Shown in pieces: positions 44,023 to 57,058 of a DNA stretch of 64,000 nt (its first letter is position 1; the number at the start of each line of letters is the position of its first letter). Under the pieces are notes generated by a model. The model had not been told where the DNA came from. It did no database searches and was given only the letters and a program-made list of their open reading frames with translations. Source of the stretch: Deinococcus sp. (GTDB taxonomy: Bacteria; Deinococcota; Deinococci; Deinococcales; Deinococcaceae); assembly GCF_018260405.1 (NCBI RefSeq), contig NZ_JAGLBG010000004.1, positions 13,256 to 77,255 on the forward strand. The letters are read 5' to 3'. The translations under genes and the position numbers were made by a program.

Positions 44023-44715
44023 TCAGGGTTCAAAGGTATCCTGAAAGGCGTAACGGTCGCCACGCACCCAGTAGTTGACATAGGTCGCCCGCTTGGGGCC
44101 GCTGTAGGTCGTGCGGCGCAGCAAGAAGGCGGCTACGCCCACTGGAACCCGCAACAGGTCGGCTTCCTCCTGGCGCAGATTGACAGCTTCGAGGTTCTGC
44201 TCGACGCGCTGAAGGGGAACGCCCATGCTGACCATTGTTTCATGAATGCTCTCGACGTTTAGGTTGTGTTCCAGCAGCCCCGGAGCCAGCGCCGCATTGA
44301 TGTAGCGTTTCTCGATGACCAGCGCCTCGTCACCGGCCATTCGCAGGCGGTGAACAAAGATGACCGGGTCGCCGGGATTGATCTGCAGCACCACAGCAAT
44401 TTCGGGGGTGGCCTCAATCTGCATGGCCCGCAGCACGGTGGTGCGGTGGTCGGGGTGACGCGCCCATTCCTTGAAAGGCCGCACGCGGAACATGCCCTGG
44501 CGGAAGCGCTTGCCCGTCGGGAAGGTTCCAGCGCCCTGCACCCGGTAAACGTATCCTTCGCGTTCCAGTTCGTCTATGGCGCGGCGGGCCGTCATCCGCG
44601 AGACTTCAAATTCACGGGCCAGTTGCGGCTCGCTGGGCAGCGGCAGCCCTTCTACGTAATGACCGCCGAGCAGACGGTCTTTCAGTGTGGTCTTGATCAG
44701 CGGATACTTCGCCAT
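44023..44715 (-). CDS. GntR-family transcription regulator with UTRA domain (HutC subfamily)
   Basis: 230 aa. The N-terminal winged helix (about 1-70) reads PLPSEPQLAREFEVSRMTARRAIDELEREGYVYRVQGAGTF with standard GntR residues (given here as the family pattern around SRMTARRAI). A UTRA effector domain follows (about 85-225; PVIFVHRLRMAGDEALVIEKRYIN region). UTRA domains bind small ligands such as sugar phosphates. The gene precedes glgX on the same strand across repeat R2, so control of the trehalose/glycogen genes is a reasonable guess. GGAGGG lies before the ATG, and TACACT about 50 bases upstream may be the -10. Confidence 0.9.
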   Translation of the reverse strand: MAKYPLIKTTLKDRLLGGHYVEGLPLPSEPQLAREFEVSRMTARRAIDELEREGYVYRVQGAGTFPTGKRFRQGMFRVRPFKEWARHPDHRTTVLRAMQIEATPEIAVVLQINPGDPVIFVHRLRMAGDEALVIEKRYINAALAPGLLEHNLNVESIHETMVSMGVPLQRVEQNLEAVNLRQEEADLLRVPVGVAAFLLRRTTYSGPKRATYVNYWVRGDRYAFQDTFEP

Positions 44716-45045
44716 ACATCCCTCCGAGCCATCCGCATTAAACGGAGTCTTAAGCCAATCCTAACTTTAGTGTAGTTCCTACTCCTGGTTGTCTGAACTG
44801 TTACAAGGTTGGAGACAAAAGCCCCCCACATTTTTCAGTCGTGGCCTTATTCCGTCAGAAGAAGAGAGCCAACGAAAGAATAGGGGCCGTTCCACAGGGC
44901 AAAATACACTCTCACGCTCAGGACTGGTAGTTTATCAGGGATGCGCCGCACTGAGGCGCCAACAGCACGCCGTACAGTCTGACAGAATTCAGGGTCAGCA
45001 GCTTTCAGAGTCTTTTGAAGGTGGCGGGGCGCGGCAGGAGCAGCC
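44716..45045. other. Intergenic region between the GntR gene and moaA
   Basis: 330 bases. It holds the GntR ribosome binding site and a probable -10 (TACACT, minus strand, near 44770). A plus-strand open frame of 86 codons lacks a ribosome binding site and the local codon bias and is not called. No repeat family was seen. Confidence 0.5.
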
Positions 45046-46029
45046 TTAACCGCCGATGTGCGACATCTCGACCTTGCCAGAGCGGGTCACTTCGCCGCGT
45101 TCCTCGCTGTATCGGTCGGTGCGGGCCGACCAGACCCCGCCAAGCAGCTCTGAGAGCCTAGCATCACTGGCCCCGGAGCGCAGCGGCGCACGCAGGTCGG
45201 TGCCACTTCCCGCGAAAAGGCAGGGATACAGCACGCCTACCGCCGAAATCCGGGCGCGGGAGCAGTCGCCGCAAAAGGGAGCCGTAACCGAGGAAATCAG
45301 GCCGACCTCGTGCCCGGCGCCTACGTGGCGGGCAGCGACCTCGCCCCGGTAGCCGGGGTCAACAGGCGTAAAAGCTTCACCCAGCCGCGCCAGCACTTCA
45401 CGCGAGGGCACCACGCTGTCCATGTTCCAGCCATTGTGGTTGCCGACATCCATAAACTCGATGAAGCGCACCGGCGCGAGGTCGCGCAGCGCCAGCCAAA
45501 GCTCGCGCAGACCGTCGTCGTTAACGCCGCGCTGCACCACCGTATTAATCTTGACGCCCAACCCGGCCTGAAGCGCCGCCTCGATCCCGTCCAGCACCTT
45601 CTGCGGATGGGTGCCTAAACCGTTCATGTGCCCGAACACTTCCGGGTCGAGGCTGTCGATGCTGACCGTAACACGCTGAAGCCCCGCGGCCCTAAGACCA
45701 GCCGCAAAGCGCGGCAGCAGCAAGCCGTTGGTGGTCATGGCGAGGTCCTGCACGCCCCCGATGCGGCTGAGGCGGCCAATCAGCTCGGGCAGGTCGCGCC
45801 GCAAGGTCGGTTCGCCGCCTGTAATGCGGAGTTTCCGCACGCCCAGCAGCACGAAAACGCGGGTCAGGCGCTCTATTTCCTCGAACGACAGCAGCTCGTC
45901 GCGGGGCAAAAAAGCGTGGTCAGGGCCAAAGAACTCAGCGGGCATACAGTACGTGCAGCGCAGATTGCAGCGGTCGGTCACGCTGATTCGCAGGTCGCGC
46001 AGTGGGCGGCCCAGCCGGTCGAGAAGCAT
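45046..46029 (-). CDS. moaA: GTP 3',8-cyclase (molybdenum cofactor step 1)
   Basis: 327 aa radical SAM enzyme turning GTP into 3',8-cyclo-7,8-dihydro-GTP for molybdopterin. The first cluster motif is CNLRCTYC in SVTDRCNLRCTYCMPAE. RITGGEPTLRRDL binds SAM, the C-terminal cluster comes from CGDCSRARISAVGVLYPC, and the protein ends in the Gly-Gly needed for activity. ATG 46029 lies six bases after TATCGT; the bases between (aagagg) could also serve as a weak ribosome binding site. No other mo genes are in the window. Confidence 0.95.
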   Translation of the reverse strand: MLLDRLGRPLRDLRISVTDRCNLRCTYCMPAEFFGPDHAFLPRDELLSFEEIERLTRVFVLLGVRKLRITGGEPTLRRDLPELIGRLSRIGGVQDLAMTTNGLLLPRFAAGLRAAGLQRVTVSIDSLDPEVFGHMNGLGTHPQKVLDGIEAALQAGLGVKINTVVQRGVNDDGLRELWLALRDLAPVRFIEFMDVGNHNGWNMDSVVPSREVLARLGEAFTPVDPGYRGEVAARHVGAGHEVGLISSVTAPFCGDCSRARISAVGVLYPCLFAGSGTDLRAPLRSGASDARLSELLGGVWSARTDRYSEERGEVTRSGKVEMSHIGG

Positions 46030-46157
46030 CCTCTTACGATACCCGCTCGGGCAGCTGGCAACAGGGGTTCTCCCCCAATCTGAGAATCAATCAACCAGGC
46101 TGTGACCCTTCAGCAGACAGGGTTAGACCGCCCTCACTGATGGTGTCTTCACGGGCT

Positions 46158-46178
46158 TATACTGTGTACGTACCCACA
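46158..46178 (+). promoter_or_regulatory. Candidate promoter and CRP-like site upstream of DUF485-actP
   Basis: TATACT (46158-46163) is a good -10 box; the -35 is weak. Overlapping its end is TGTGT-ACGTAC-CCACA (46163-46178), matching 8 of 10 bases of the CRP consensus TGTGA-N6-TCACA. Deinococcus has CRP-family regulators such as DdrI. The position just after the -10 would suit repression. Confidence 0.4.
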
Positions 46179-46260
46179 TTCTGAACCGAGCGTCCATTAG
46201 TCGAATTTTGATGCCGACCGCTCTCATTGCAGCTCTCATGCCAGTATTCAGGAGGCTCTT

Positions 46261-46563
46261 ATGACCGTTTCACACGCGCCCCAAGCCAGTTCCCTGCCCA
46301 CCCGTAACGCGGCCTACCAGCAGCTGGTCGCCCAGAAGAACAGCTTCCTGCTTACCATGACCATCAGCTTTCTGGTGATGTACTTTATTTTGCCTCTTCT
46401 GGCGGGCTTCAACAAACCGCTGATGGCCAGCAAGGTCATGGGAAACATCACCTTCGGGTATGTGCTGGCCTTTGCCGAGATCATCATGGGCTGGGTCATG
46501 GCGGCCATTTATGTGCGCCGCGCCCAGGCGTTTGACCGTATGGCCGAGGAAGCCAAGCGATGA
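46261..46563 (+). CDS. DUF485 small membrane protein, partner of acetate permease
   Basis: 100 aa with two transmembrane segments (about 30-52 and 62-85) and short polar ends. DUF485 proteins (YjcH in E. coli) are almost always encoded just upstream of actP-type symporters. AGGAGG precedes the ATG. Its stop overlaps the start of actP by four bases (ATGA), so the two are coupled and may form a complex. Confidence 0.92.
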   Translation: MTVSHAPQASSLPTRNAAYQQLVAQKNSFLLTMTISFLVMYFILPLLAGFNKPLMASKVMGNITFGYVLAFAEIIMGWVMAAIYVRRAQAFDRMAEEAKR

Positions 46564-48143
46564 CTTTTTTGCTGGCCGCCATTATCGTCGCCATTACGCT
46601 GGGCGTGACCTTCTGGGCCTCGGGGCGCAACAGCAGCGCCGGGGACTTCTACGTGGCCGGGGGCAAGATCAGCGCCACGCAAAACGGCATCGCCATTGCC
46701 GGAGATTACATGTCGGCGGCGTCGTTCCTGGGGATCACGGGGCTGATCGCCCTGAACGGGTACGACGGCTTTATGTACTCGGTGGGCTGGTTCATCGCCT
46801 ACCTGACAGTGCTGTTCATCGTGGCCGAGCCGCTGCGTAACCTGGGCAAATACACCCTGGCCGACATGCTAGTCTACCGCCTCAAAGACCCCCGCGTCCG
46901 CACCTACGCGGCCTTTTCGACCATCGCCGTGAGTACTTTCTACATGATCGCGCAGGTGGTCGGCGCGGGTAGCCTGATTTCTCTACTCTCGGGCAACGTG
47001 ATCAAGCCGGACCTCGCCATTCCACTGGTCGGCGTACTGATGATTATTTACGTGGTGGTCGGCGGAATGCTGGCCACCACCTGGGTCCAGATCATCAAGG
47101 CGATGCTGCTGATGGCCGCCACGATTGTTATGAGCGTAATGATTCTCGCCAAGTTCGGTTTCTCGTTCAGTACCCTGCTGGGAGCCGTGCAGGACAAGAG
47201 CGGGGCCGATTTCCTAAGTCCGGGCCTGAAGTACAAAAACCCCCTCGATCTGATCAGCCTGTGCCTCGCATTGGTGCTGGGCACCGCCGGACTACCGCAC
47301 ATCCTGGTGCGCTTCTTTACCGTGCCCACCGCCCAGGACGCCCGCAAGAGCGTGGTCGTGGCGATGGGCCTGATCGGGGCGTTCTACGCCATGACGGCCC
47401 TGATGGGCAACGCCGCCAACGTGCTGGTCGGCAAGACCGCCATCGAAGCCGCCAACAAGGCCGGGAACATGGCCGCGCCGCTGCTGGCCGAGGCGCTGGG
47501 AGGCGGCCATAACTCGCTGGGCGGGCAGTTCGGGCTGGCCTTCGTAACCGCCGTCGCCTTCGCCACGATTCTGGCCGTGGTTGCGGGCCTGACCATCAGC
47601 GCCAGCACCAGCTTTACGCACGACATCTACAACGGGGTGATCAAGAACGGGCAGGCCAGTGACGCCGAACAGTTCCGGGTCGCCCGCATCGCCACCGTCG
47701 CGGTGGGCATCGTGGCTATCTTGCTGGGCCTGATCGCCAAGAACCAAAACGTGGCTTTTCTGGTGTCGCTGGCCTTCGCCATCGCGGCGAGTGCCAACCT
47801 GCCGGTCATCTTGTACACGCTGTTCTGGCGGCGCTTCAACGCCAATGGCGCTATCTGGGGCATCGTCGGCGGACTGGTCGTGACCCTGAGCCTAATCGCG
47901 ATCAGCCCGAACATCATGAAGATCGACAAGCCGGACTTGAAAACTGCCCGACACCTTATCCAGCGCAATGCGATTTTCCCGCTGGAAAACCCAGGGATTA
48001 TTAGCATCCCGGCTGGCTTTGCTCTGGCCGCCGCCGGAGCACTGCTGGGCCGCCGACGCGAGAACGAGGAACAGGAATTCGAGGCCATGCAGTACCGCGC
48101 TTACACTGGAGCTGGAATGGACGGTTCAGTGGCCCACGACTGA
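46560..48143 (+). CDS. actP: Cation/acetate symporter
   Basis: 527 aa sodium:solute symporter family protein with about 13 hydrophobic helices. [19 protein letters not shown] and [19 protein letters not shown] are hallmarks of the ActP branch. It would import acetate and related short monocarboxylates with a cation. The C-terminus ends in a charged cytoplasmic tail ([11 protein letters not shown]). It is coupled to the DUF485 gene and followed by a perfect 13-base inverted repeat that may stop transcription. Confidence 0.93.
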   Translation: MTFLLAAIIVAITLGVTFWASGRNSSAGDFYVAGGKISATQNGIAIAGDYMSAASFLGITGLIALNGYDGFMYSVGWFIAYLTVLFIVAEPLRNLGKYTLADMLVYRLKDPRVRTYAAFSTIAVSTFYMIAQVVGAGSLISLLSGNVIKPDLAIPLVGVLMIIYVVVGGMLATTWVQIIKAMLLMAATIVMSVMILAKFGFSFSTLLGAVQDKSGADFLSPGLKYKNPLDLISLCLALVLGTAGLPHILVRFFTVPTAQDARKSVVVAMGLIGAFYAMTALMGNAANVLVGKTAIEAANKAGNMAAPLLAEALGGGHNSLGGQFGLAFVTAVAFATILAVVAGLTISASTSFTHDIYNGVIKNGQASDAEQFRVARIATVAVGIVAILLGLIAKNQNVAFLVSLAFAIAASANLPVILYTLFWRRFNANGAIWGIVGGLVVTLSLIAISPNIMKIDKPDLKTARHLIQRNAIFPLENPGIISIPAGFALAAAGALLGRRRENEEQEFEAMQYRAYTGAGMDGSVAHD

Positions 48144-48148
48144 TGCGA

Positions 48149-48189
48149 ACTGCCGATTGAACCTGAAATAACCAGATTCAATCGGCAGT
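48149..48189. repeat. 13-base inverted repeat after actP
   Basis: ACTGCCGATTGAA and TTCAATCGGCAGT are perfect complements around a 15-base loop. No T-run follows, but it could act as a terminator or 3' end stabiliser. The right arm and following tccgtc match the R2 tail, and attcaatcggcagt recurs near 23650. Confidence 0.7.
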
Positions 48190-48194
48190 CCGTC

Positions 48195-48335
48195 TTAGAG
48201 CCGTTCTCCGAATTATGGGCGCGTAGAAAAAACATCGCTGCCCCCTTCATTTCACGTCCTGCTCTTTCTTGTTCACTCGTTCCACTCGGCAAAAAGAGGG
48301 TCAAAAGAGCACCATCTTTTTGCAAAATGCTCTAA
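48195..48335. repeat. Repeat R4 copy b
   Basis: 141 bases running from TTAGAGCCGTTCTCC to GCAAAATGCTCTAA. It is the near-identical inverse of 3775-3914. It starts immediately after the R2 tail and lies at the 3' end of two convergent genes. Confidence 0.75.
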
Positions 48336-48373
48336 CAGTGTCCGAACCATTGATGAACCACAACGGCAGAAGA

Positions 48374-49507
48374 TTACTGGCCGATTACCTTGTTCAGCGC
48401 CGCCTCGAAGCGGCTGACCGCGCCGGGCACGTCCTGCAACTTGTCGAGGCCGAACAGCCCGATGCGGAAGGTGCTGAACCCGGCTGGTTCATTGACCTTG
48501 AGGGGCACGCCCGCCGCGATTTGCAGGCCGTGCGCCCTGAACGCCTTACCCGACTGGATGTCGGCGTCGTCGGTGTAGTAGACCGCCACGCCAGGAGCCT
48601 CGAAACCGGGCGCGGCCACGCTGCGAAAGCCCGCGCTTTCCAGCACCCTGCGAACCTGATTGCCAAGTTCCCACTGCGCGTCACGGGCCTTGTCCAGCCC
48701 AAAGGCTTTGACTTCCTGCACCGTATCGCGGAACTGGCGCAGGCTGTCGGTGGGCATGGTCGCGTGATAGGCGAAGCCGCCGTCCTCGTAACTTTTCATG
48801 ATGCTCAGCCACTTTTTAAGATCAAGGGTAAAGCTGACCGAGTCGGTGGCTTCCACGCGGGCCACGGCAGCGTCACTCAGCATGACCAGCCCGGCGCCGG
48901 GCGTGCTGCTCCAACCTTTTTGCGGGGCCGAGATAAGCACGTCGATGCCGAGGGCCTGCATATCCAGCCATACACAGCCCGAGGCGATGCAGTCGATGAC
49001 CAGCAGACCTCCGACCTCGTGGGTCGCCCCGGCCAGAGCTTTGATGTAGTCATCAGGCAAAAGAAGGCCGGACGACGTTTCGACGTGGGGCGCAAAGACC
49101 AGGGCGGGGCGTTCCCGGCGAATGGCGGCTACCGCTTCCCCGATGGGCACGGGGGCGTACGCGGCCTGCGGGCCAGCTTGCGGGGCCTGGGCGTTAAGCA
49201 CCGTGACCGACTCGGGCAGGCGGCTGGCCTCGACGATCTGCGACCAGCGGTAACTGAACCAGCCGTTGCGCAACACGAGGCACTTTTGCCCCTGCGCCAA
49301 CTGATCGACCACGGCTTCCATGGCCGAAGTGCCCGACCCCGGAATGAGAGCCACCGCCTGCGCGTGGTACACCGCCTTCAGGTCCACCGAGAGGTCGCGC
49401 ATGACCCCCTGGAATACGGCAGACATGTGGTTCAGCGAGCGGTCAGTATAGACCACCGAGTATTCAAGCAGGCCGTCAGGGTCAATATCGGGGCGCAGGG
49501 CAGGCAT
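48374..49507 (-). CDS. Class V aminotransferase, alanine-glyoxylate/serine-pyruvate type
   Basis: About 377 aa PLP enzyme. GSGTSAMEAVVDQL at the cofactor phosphate site, VVDCIASG-like segment (LLVIDCIASGCVWLDM) and the PLP lysine in SAPQKGWSSTPG fit the AGXT/serine-glyoxylate branch. It probably transfers amino groups among alanine, serine and glyoxylate/pyruvate. ATG 49507 is chosen because TATCCT lies six bases upstream; a GTG two codons earlier overlaps the spacer. Alone between actP and valS. Confidence 0.88.
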   Translation of the reverse strand: MPALRPDIDPDGLLEYSVVYTDRSLNHMSAVFQGVMRDLSVDLKAVYHAQAVALIPGSGTSAMEAVVDQLAQGQKCLVLRNGWFSYRWSQIVEASRLPESVTVLNAQAPQAGPQAAYAPVPIGEAVAAIRRERPALVFAPHVETSSGLLLPDDYIKALAGATHEVGGLLVIDCIASGCVWLDMQALGIDVLISAPQKGWSSTPGAGLVMLSDAAVARVEATDSVSFTLDLKKWLSIMKSYEDGGFAYHATMPTDSLRQFRDTVQEVKAFGLDKARDAQWELGNQVRRVLESAGFRSVAAPGFEAPGVAVYYTDDADIQSGKAFRAHGLQIAAGVPLKVNEPAGFSTFRIGLFGLDKLQDVPGAVSRFEAALNKVIGQ

Positions 49508-49646
49508 GGGCACAGGATAGCGGAGAGAACTCCGGTGTGAACTCTAGCCGCCATTTGCCTGCTGGCACTGGAGCAGGAAGACGGCCAGGGCGTTTGCTCC
49601 GCTGGCAGCGGGCCTTTTCCTCCATCATCCAGCACCTACTTTTCCA

Positions 49647-52409
<2,763 letters not shown>

Positions 52410-52436
52410 TGAATTACCTCGGTGAGTGGTTGGTGG

Positions 52437-52934
52437 CTAGTGAAGAAAAGAGACGCCTCGCGTGCAAGACCCCCTACCCTTTCGCCGCGACGCGGCTCTT
52501 TCCCCCTCCGAGTCCAGCCCAGGCGCGTGCAACGGCTCGCAGCGGAAGGAAAACAGGCAGCGGTTGGCGGGGTGCGGCCAGGTGTCGGGCAGGCCAGCGG
52601 GCGCGGTGAGGTAAACAAAACGGCGCATTTCGCGCTGGGCGTGTTCACTATTCAACCAGACCAAGCTGCTCAGAGCCGCGCTAGAGCCAAAGCCGCTGCG
52701 TCCGGTTTGCCCGTTAGCGTCGCGCAGGGCCGCCTGTTCAGGCGTTTCGCCCACTTCCAGACCGCCTGAGACAACTTGTACGCCCGCGACGCCACCCAGC
52801 ATATGGTCAAAGACCAGCAGTTCAGCGCCGCGCACGGTGTAGCCCACAGCTTTCTCCGGCAGGCAGTGAGCCTGGGCATAGGCCTGCGCCTGGGCCAAAT
52901 CCGTAAAGCTGAGGTTATGTTGCGCGGTTTCCAA
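52437..52934 (-). CDS. Nudix-like protein with degenerate catalytic box
   Basis: About 165 aa. The segment GGLEVGETPEQAALRDANGQTG aligns with the Nudix box GX5EX7REUXEEXGU (positions about 65-86). RE has become RD and the two metal-binding glutamates are GQ, so hydrolysis is unlikely. The C-terminus (ERAASRRKGRGSCTRG) runs through an R5-like repeat. Start is uncertain: TTG 52934 has GAGGGGG six bases upstream, while ATG 52982 abuts the T-box terminator T-run with no ribosome binding site. It lies between the T-box and valS and so is probably coregulated. Function unknown. Confidence 0.6.
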   Translation of the reverse strand: METAQHNLSFTDLAQAQAYAQAHCLPEKAVGYTVRGAELLVFDHMLGGVAGVQVVSGGLEVGETPEQAALRDANGQTGRSGFGSSAALSSLVWLNSEHAQREMRRFVYLTAPAGLPDTWPHPANRCLFSFRCEPLHAPGLDSEGERAASRRKGRGSCTRGVSFLH

Positions 52935-52983
52935 GTGTTGCCCCCTCTGAGCCTTTTGCCATTTGCCCCGCGGCCCAAGCATC

Positions 52984-53265
52984 AAAAAAAGGCCCCGCCC
53001 GCCGGACTTGACTCCGTATGCGGACGAGACGTTGACCAGTTCAGCCAAATCCCGCGTTACCACCGCGCTTCTTAGACACTGCGCCTAAGCACTCGCCTGC
53101 GCTGTATCGGGCGCACCCGGACGGGTCTACTGGGCGGCTGGCGCGGCTGTTCTTCCGTTCTGGCTCACGGGCGACTTTCTCCGGGGCGCACTCGCTCAGG
53201 CTTTCAGCCACGGCCTGAACTCTCTTGGAGTGCGCTTGCCGGGTACTCCTCCCGGTCACTGCTAG
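52984..53265 (-). ncRNA. T-box riboswitch leader for the valS unit
   Basis: Minus-strand RNA of about 280 bases. Stem I distal helix: GCGCACTC (53235-53228) pairs with GAGTGCGC (53193-53186), enclosing an AGAGA element and a GTGG loop. An AGTA bulge faces GAA, next to a GTC triplet (53175-53173), a valine codon. The T-box core GCGGTGGTAACGCGGG (about 53067-53052) presents TGGT to pair with the ACCA end of tRNA-Val. A terminator (53030-52984) has an 11-base stem GTCTCGTCCGC/GCGGGCGGGGC with an inner CGGA/TCCG helix and a run of seven T. Uncharged tRNA would favour the antiterminator. Confidence 0.88.
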
Positions 53266-53269
53266 GCAG

Positions 53270-53298
53270 AGTCTAGGGCGCGGCGGGGGGCTTTTCAA
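53270..53298 (-). promoter_or_regulatory. Promoter of the T-box/valS transcript
   Basis: Minus strand TTGAAA (53298-53293) and TAGACT (53275-53270) have a perfect 17-base spacer. Transcription should start near 53263, just ahead of stem I. Confidence 0.75.
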
Positions 53299-53351
53299 TC
53301 CTTCATCACCCCGCCCGTCGCAGGGTCGGCAGGCAAAGAGGCGTGCTTAGG

Positions 53352-53843
53352 TCAGGCCATTTCCGGCAGTCCAAAAGCCGTGGCCGCCTGACGGAAATCG
53401 TGCCAGGCGTCGCGGAGCTGTCCCAGCCAGGTTTTGCGTTCGTCAGGGGTCAGGCGGGCGTAGGCTTCGGCCAGTTCAGGCACGGCGGTCAAGGCCCGAA
53501 CCATTTCGCCGGTAGTCTGCATTCCCAGGTAGAAGTAAGGATTGTTCAGCAGTTGCGCCCGCAGCAGGCTGATGAACTGCGCCCGCGTGTCGGAACTGGC
53601 CACCTGGTAAGCCCTGGTAACGGCTGAGCCGGGCTTAACCATAATTCCGTCGGCGTAGCGCAGCATCTGCTCGACTCGCTCGGCACGCCACTGCTCGTTC
53701 AGTGGCTCGGGGCTGGCATTGACGCGCACACCCTGAGAAATCAGCGCCTCGGCCAGATCGTCGGGACCGACGTCGCCGTCGGCCTGAATCCGGCGAATCA
53801 ACTGGGCAAGGCGGTGCAGTTCGTCGCGCTGGGGACTATTCAT
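53352..53843 (-). CDS. Hypothetical protein, 163 aa
   Basis: Not recognised. Predicted all-helical and soluble, with N-terminal RDELHRLAQLIRRIQADG, a middle helix ending in EQMLRYADGIM, and a Trp-rich C-terminal helix pair (TWLGQLRDAWHDFRQAATAF). ATG 53843 is chosen; the longer open frame upstream is noncoding. There is no clear ribosome binding site, and CATGCT six bases before the ATG is one mismatch from the leaderless box. It precedes the T-box promoter on the same strand, 70 bases away, so it is probably a separate unit. Confidence 0.65.
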   Translation of the reverse strand: MNSPQRDELHRLAQLIRRIQADGDVGPDDLAEALISQGVRVNASPEPLNEQWRAERVEQMLRYADGIMVKPGSAVTRAYQVASSDTRAQFISLLRAQLLNNPYFYLGMQTTGEMVRALTAVPELAEAYARLTPDERKTWLGQLRDAWHDFRQAATAFGLPEMA

Positions 53844-53929
53844 AGCTATAGCATGCCTCTTTCCGGCGGGGTACGCCAAGCACGCCGGTGGGGGGGGAAG
53901 GCAGGCCCGCGGCCCGTAACGCTGAACGG

Positions 53930-53957
53930 TTGACACTCTGGCGCACCTTCTTACCGT
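53930..53957 (+). promoter_or_regulatory. Promoter of speA
   Basis: TTGACA (53930-53935) and TACCGT (53952-53957), spacer 16 bases. An alternative -10, TATGAT, overlaps at 53957. The leader to the ATG is about 95 bases. Confidence 0.55.
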
Positions 53958-54059
53958 ATGATTTGTGCCGGTTTCGCACGGCGTCCGCGAGCAGCGCAGC
54001 ACCTGTTCACCGTACCCCGCGCACGGCGAGCCTTATCCCACCGGAGGAGGACGCCTCTC

Positions 54060-55979
<1,920 letters not shown>

Positions 55980-56015
55980 GGCGAGTGTTCGCTAGTGGCT
56001 GCCGAGTACCGTCCC

Positions 56016-56044
56016 GGTCATCTGGGGGCTTTTCCCGGATGACC
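56016..56044 (+). terminator. Possible 3' hairpin after speA
   Basis: GGTCATC and GATGACC pair around a 15-base loop that can extend with CCC/GGG pairs. No T-run follows, so termination is uncertain. Confidence 0.3.
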
Positions 56045-56142
56045 TGCACTTCCCCCAACCACCACCTTTAGCTTCTTCCTTCGGTCGGGGTTTAGCTCTC
56101 TAAACCGTTGTTGTCAAGCACTGAACAACCCCGGAAAACCCC

Positions 56143-56460
56143 TTAGCCGTCTACCTCACTGCCGCCGATAATCTCATGAATTTCCAGCACGTTGGGGCGC
56201 GTAAACGCTTCGGGGGGCAGGGTGTGGCCGCCCTTGTGCCCCTCCGTGAAACCGGGGGCCGTGCGCCACGCCTCGAAGGCCGCGCGGCTTTCCCACAGGC
56301 CTAGCACCACGTAGGGGTCGCCCGCCTGCTCGGGCTTAAGGATGTAATTCGACACAAAGCCGGGCCGCCCATCTACCTTACGGGGACGATTGGCAAAGCG
56401 GGCTTCGAACGCGGCGTGGTACTCGGGCGCCACATAAATCCGGTTAGAAACGGTAATCAC
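56143..56460 (-). CDS. Antibiotic-biosynthesis-monooxygenase fold protein (HmoB/IsdG-like)
   Basis: 105 aa dimeric ferredoxin-like ABM domain: ITVSNRIYVAPEYHAAFEARFANR, a GFVSNYIL strand, VVLGLWESRAAFEAW and a late His-containing helix (FTEGHKGGH). Such proteins include heme-degrading enzymes and quinol monooxygenases; the conserved Asn/Trp/His set of IsdG appears in part (Asn 6, Trp 56). The start overlaps the stop of the upstream secreted-protein gene by four bases, so the two are coupled. Confidence 0.8.
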   Translation of the reverse strand: MITVSNRIYVAPEYHAAFEARFANRPRKVDGRPGFVSNYILKPEQAGDPYVVLGLWESRAAFEAWRTAPGFTEGHKGGHTLPPEAFTRPNVLEIHEIIGGSEVDG

Positions 56461-56903
56461 CGGACGCGCCTGAACTCGCCCAGCGTGCAGCTCAGGTCGT
56501 TGGGGTCGAGCTTCAGTGTAAAGCTGCGGTCGTCATTGCCCAGCGCCAGGGTGCCGCTGAGGTGCTCCGGCAGCGCGTACCCTTCCGGACGGTTGAGCCA
56601 GCGCCCGGCGGTCAGGGTCAAGCGGTTGCCGCTGAAGGTTCCGCGCAGCTCGGCCTGGCCGCGCGGAACCTGGGGGCTGCTGGGCAGCGGGTACATGTCC
56701 CCGATCACCCGGAAGGTGTTACCCGACCAGTCGGCAATGCTGATCCGTGCTCCGGCGTTCGTCGGGCCGCCCGCACAACTGTAACTGCCTTCCCAGACTT
56801 CACTGTAGGCAGCGGCGGGCGCGGGGCCAGTTCCACCGGCCAGAGCAGCGCAACTCAGGGCGCTAGAAAGCAAAATAACGGGGTACAGGGCAAATTTTTT
56901 CAT
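56457..56903 (-). CDS. Small secreted protein of unknown function
   Basis: About 148 aa. MKKFALYPVILLSSALSCA is a typical signal peptide with cleavage near ALA-GG. The mature part is predicted beta-rich with a cysteine pair (YSCAGG and LSCTLG) that could form a disulfide. ATG 56903 lies seven bases after TAGAAT (leaderless) and is preferred to the longer frame. Coupled to the ABM gene downstream. Confidence 0.75.
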   Translation of the reverse strand: MKKFALYPVILLSSALSCAALAGGTGPAPAAAYSEVWEGSYSCAGGPTNAGARISIADWSGNTFRVIGDMYPLPSSPQVPRGQAELRGTFSGNRLTLTAGRWLNRPEGYALPEHLSGTLALGNDDRSFTLKLDPNDLSCTLGEFRRVR

Positions 56904-57058
56904 CGCCCCCATTCTAAAAGGCGCCGACAGCCGCAACGGTGCGTGTGACCGCTGTTCGCGCCCCCGCCCCCAGAGGGAGGCCACTCCCCGGAACAGCCGG
57001 GAGCAGCCTTGGGCAGCAGAAACCCTCTCCTTTTGCCAAATGCTTTAGGCTGTGTGTT

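Noticed and set aside
44789..45049. Plus-strand frame of 86 codons between the GntR gene and moaA
   Set aside because: No ribosome binding site, no TANNNT box and low coding bias.
52935..53063. Longer start for the Nudix-like protein at 53063
   Set aside because: It would begin inside the T-box antiterminator and run through the terminator hairpin.
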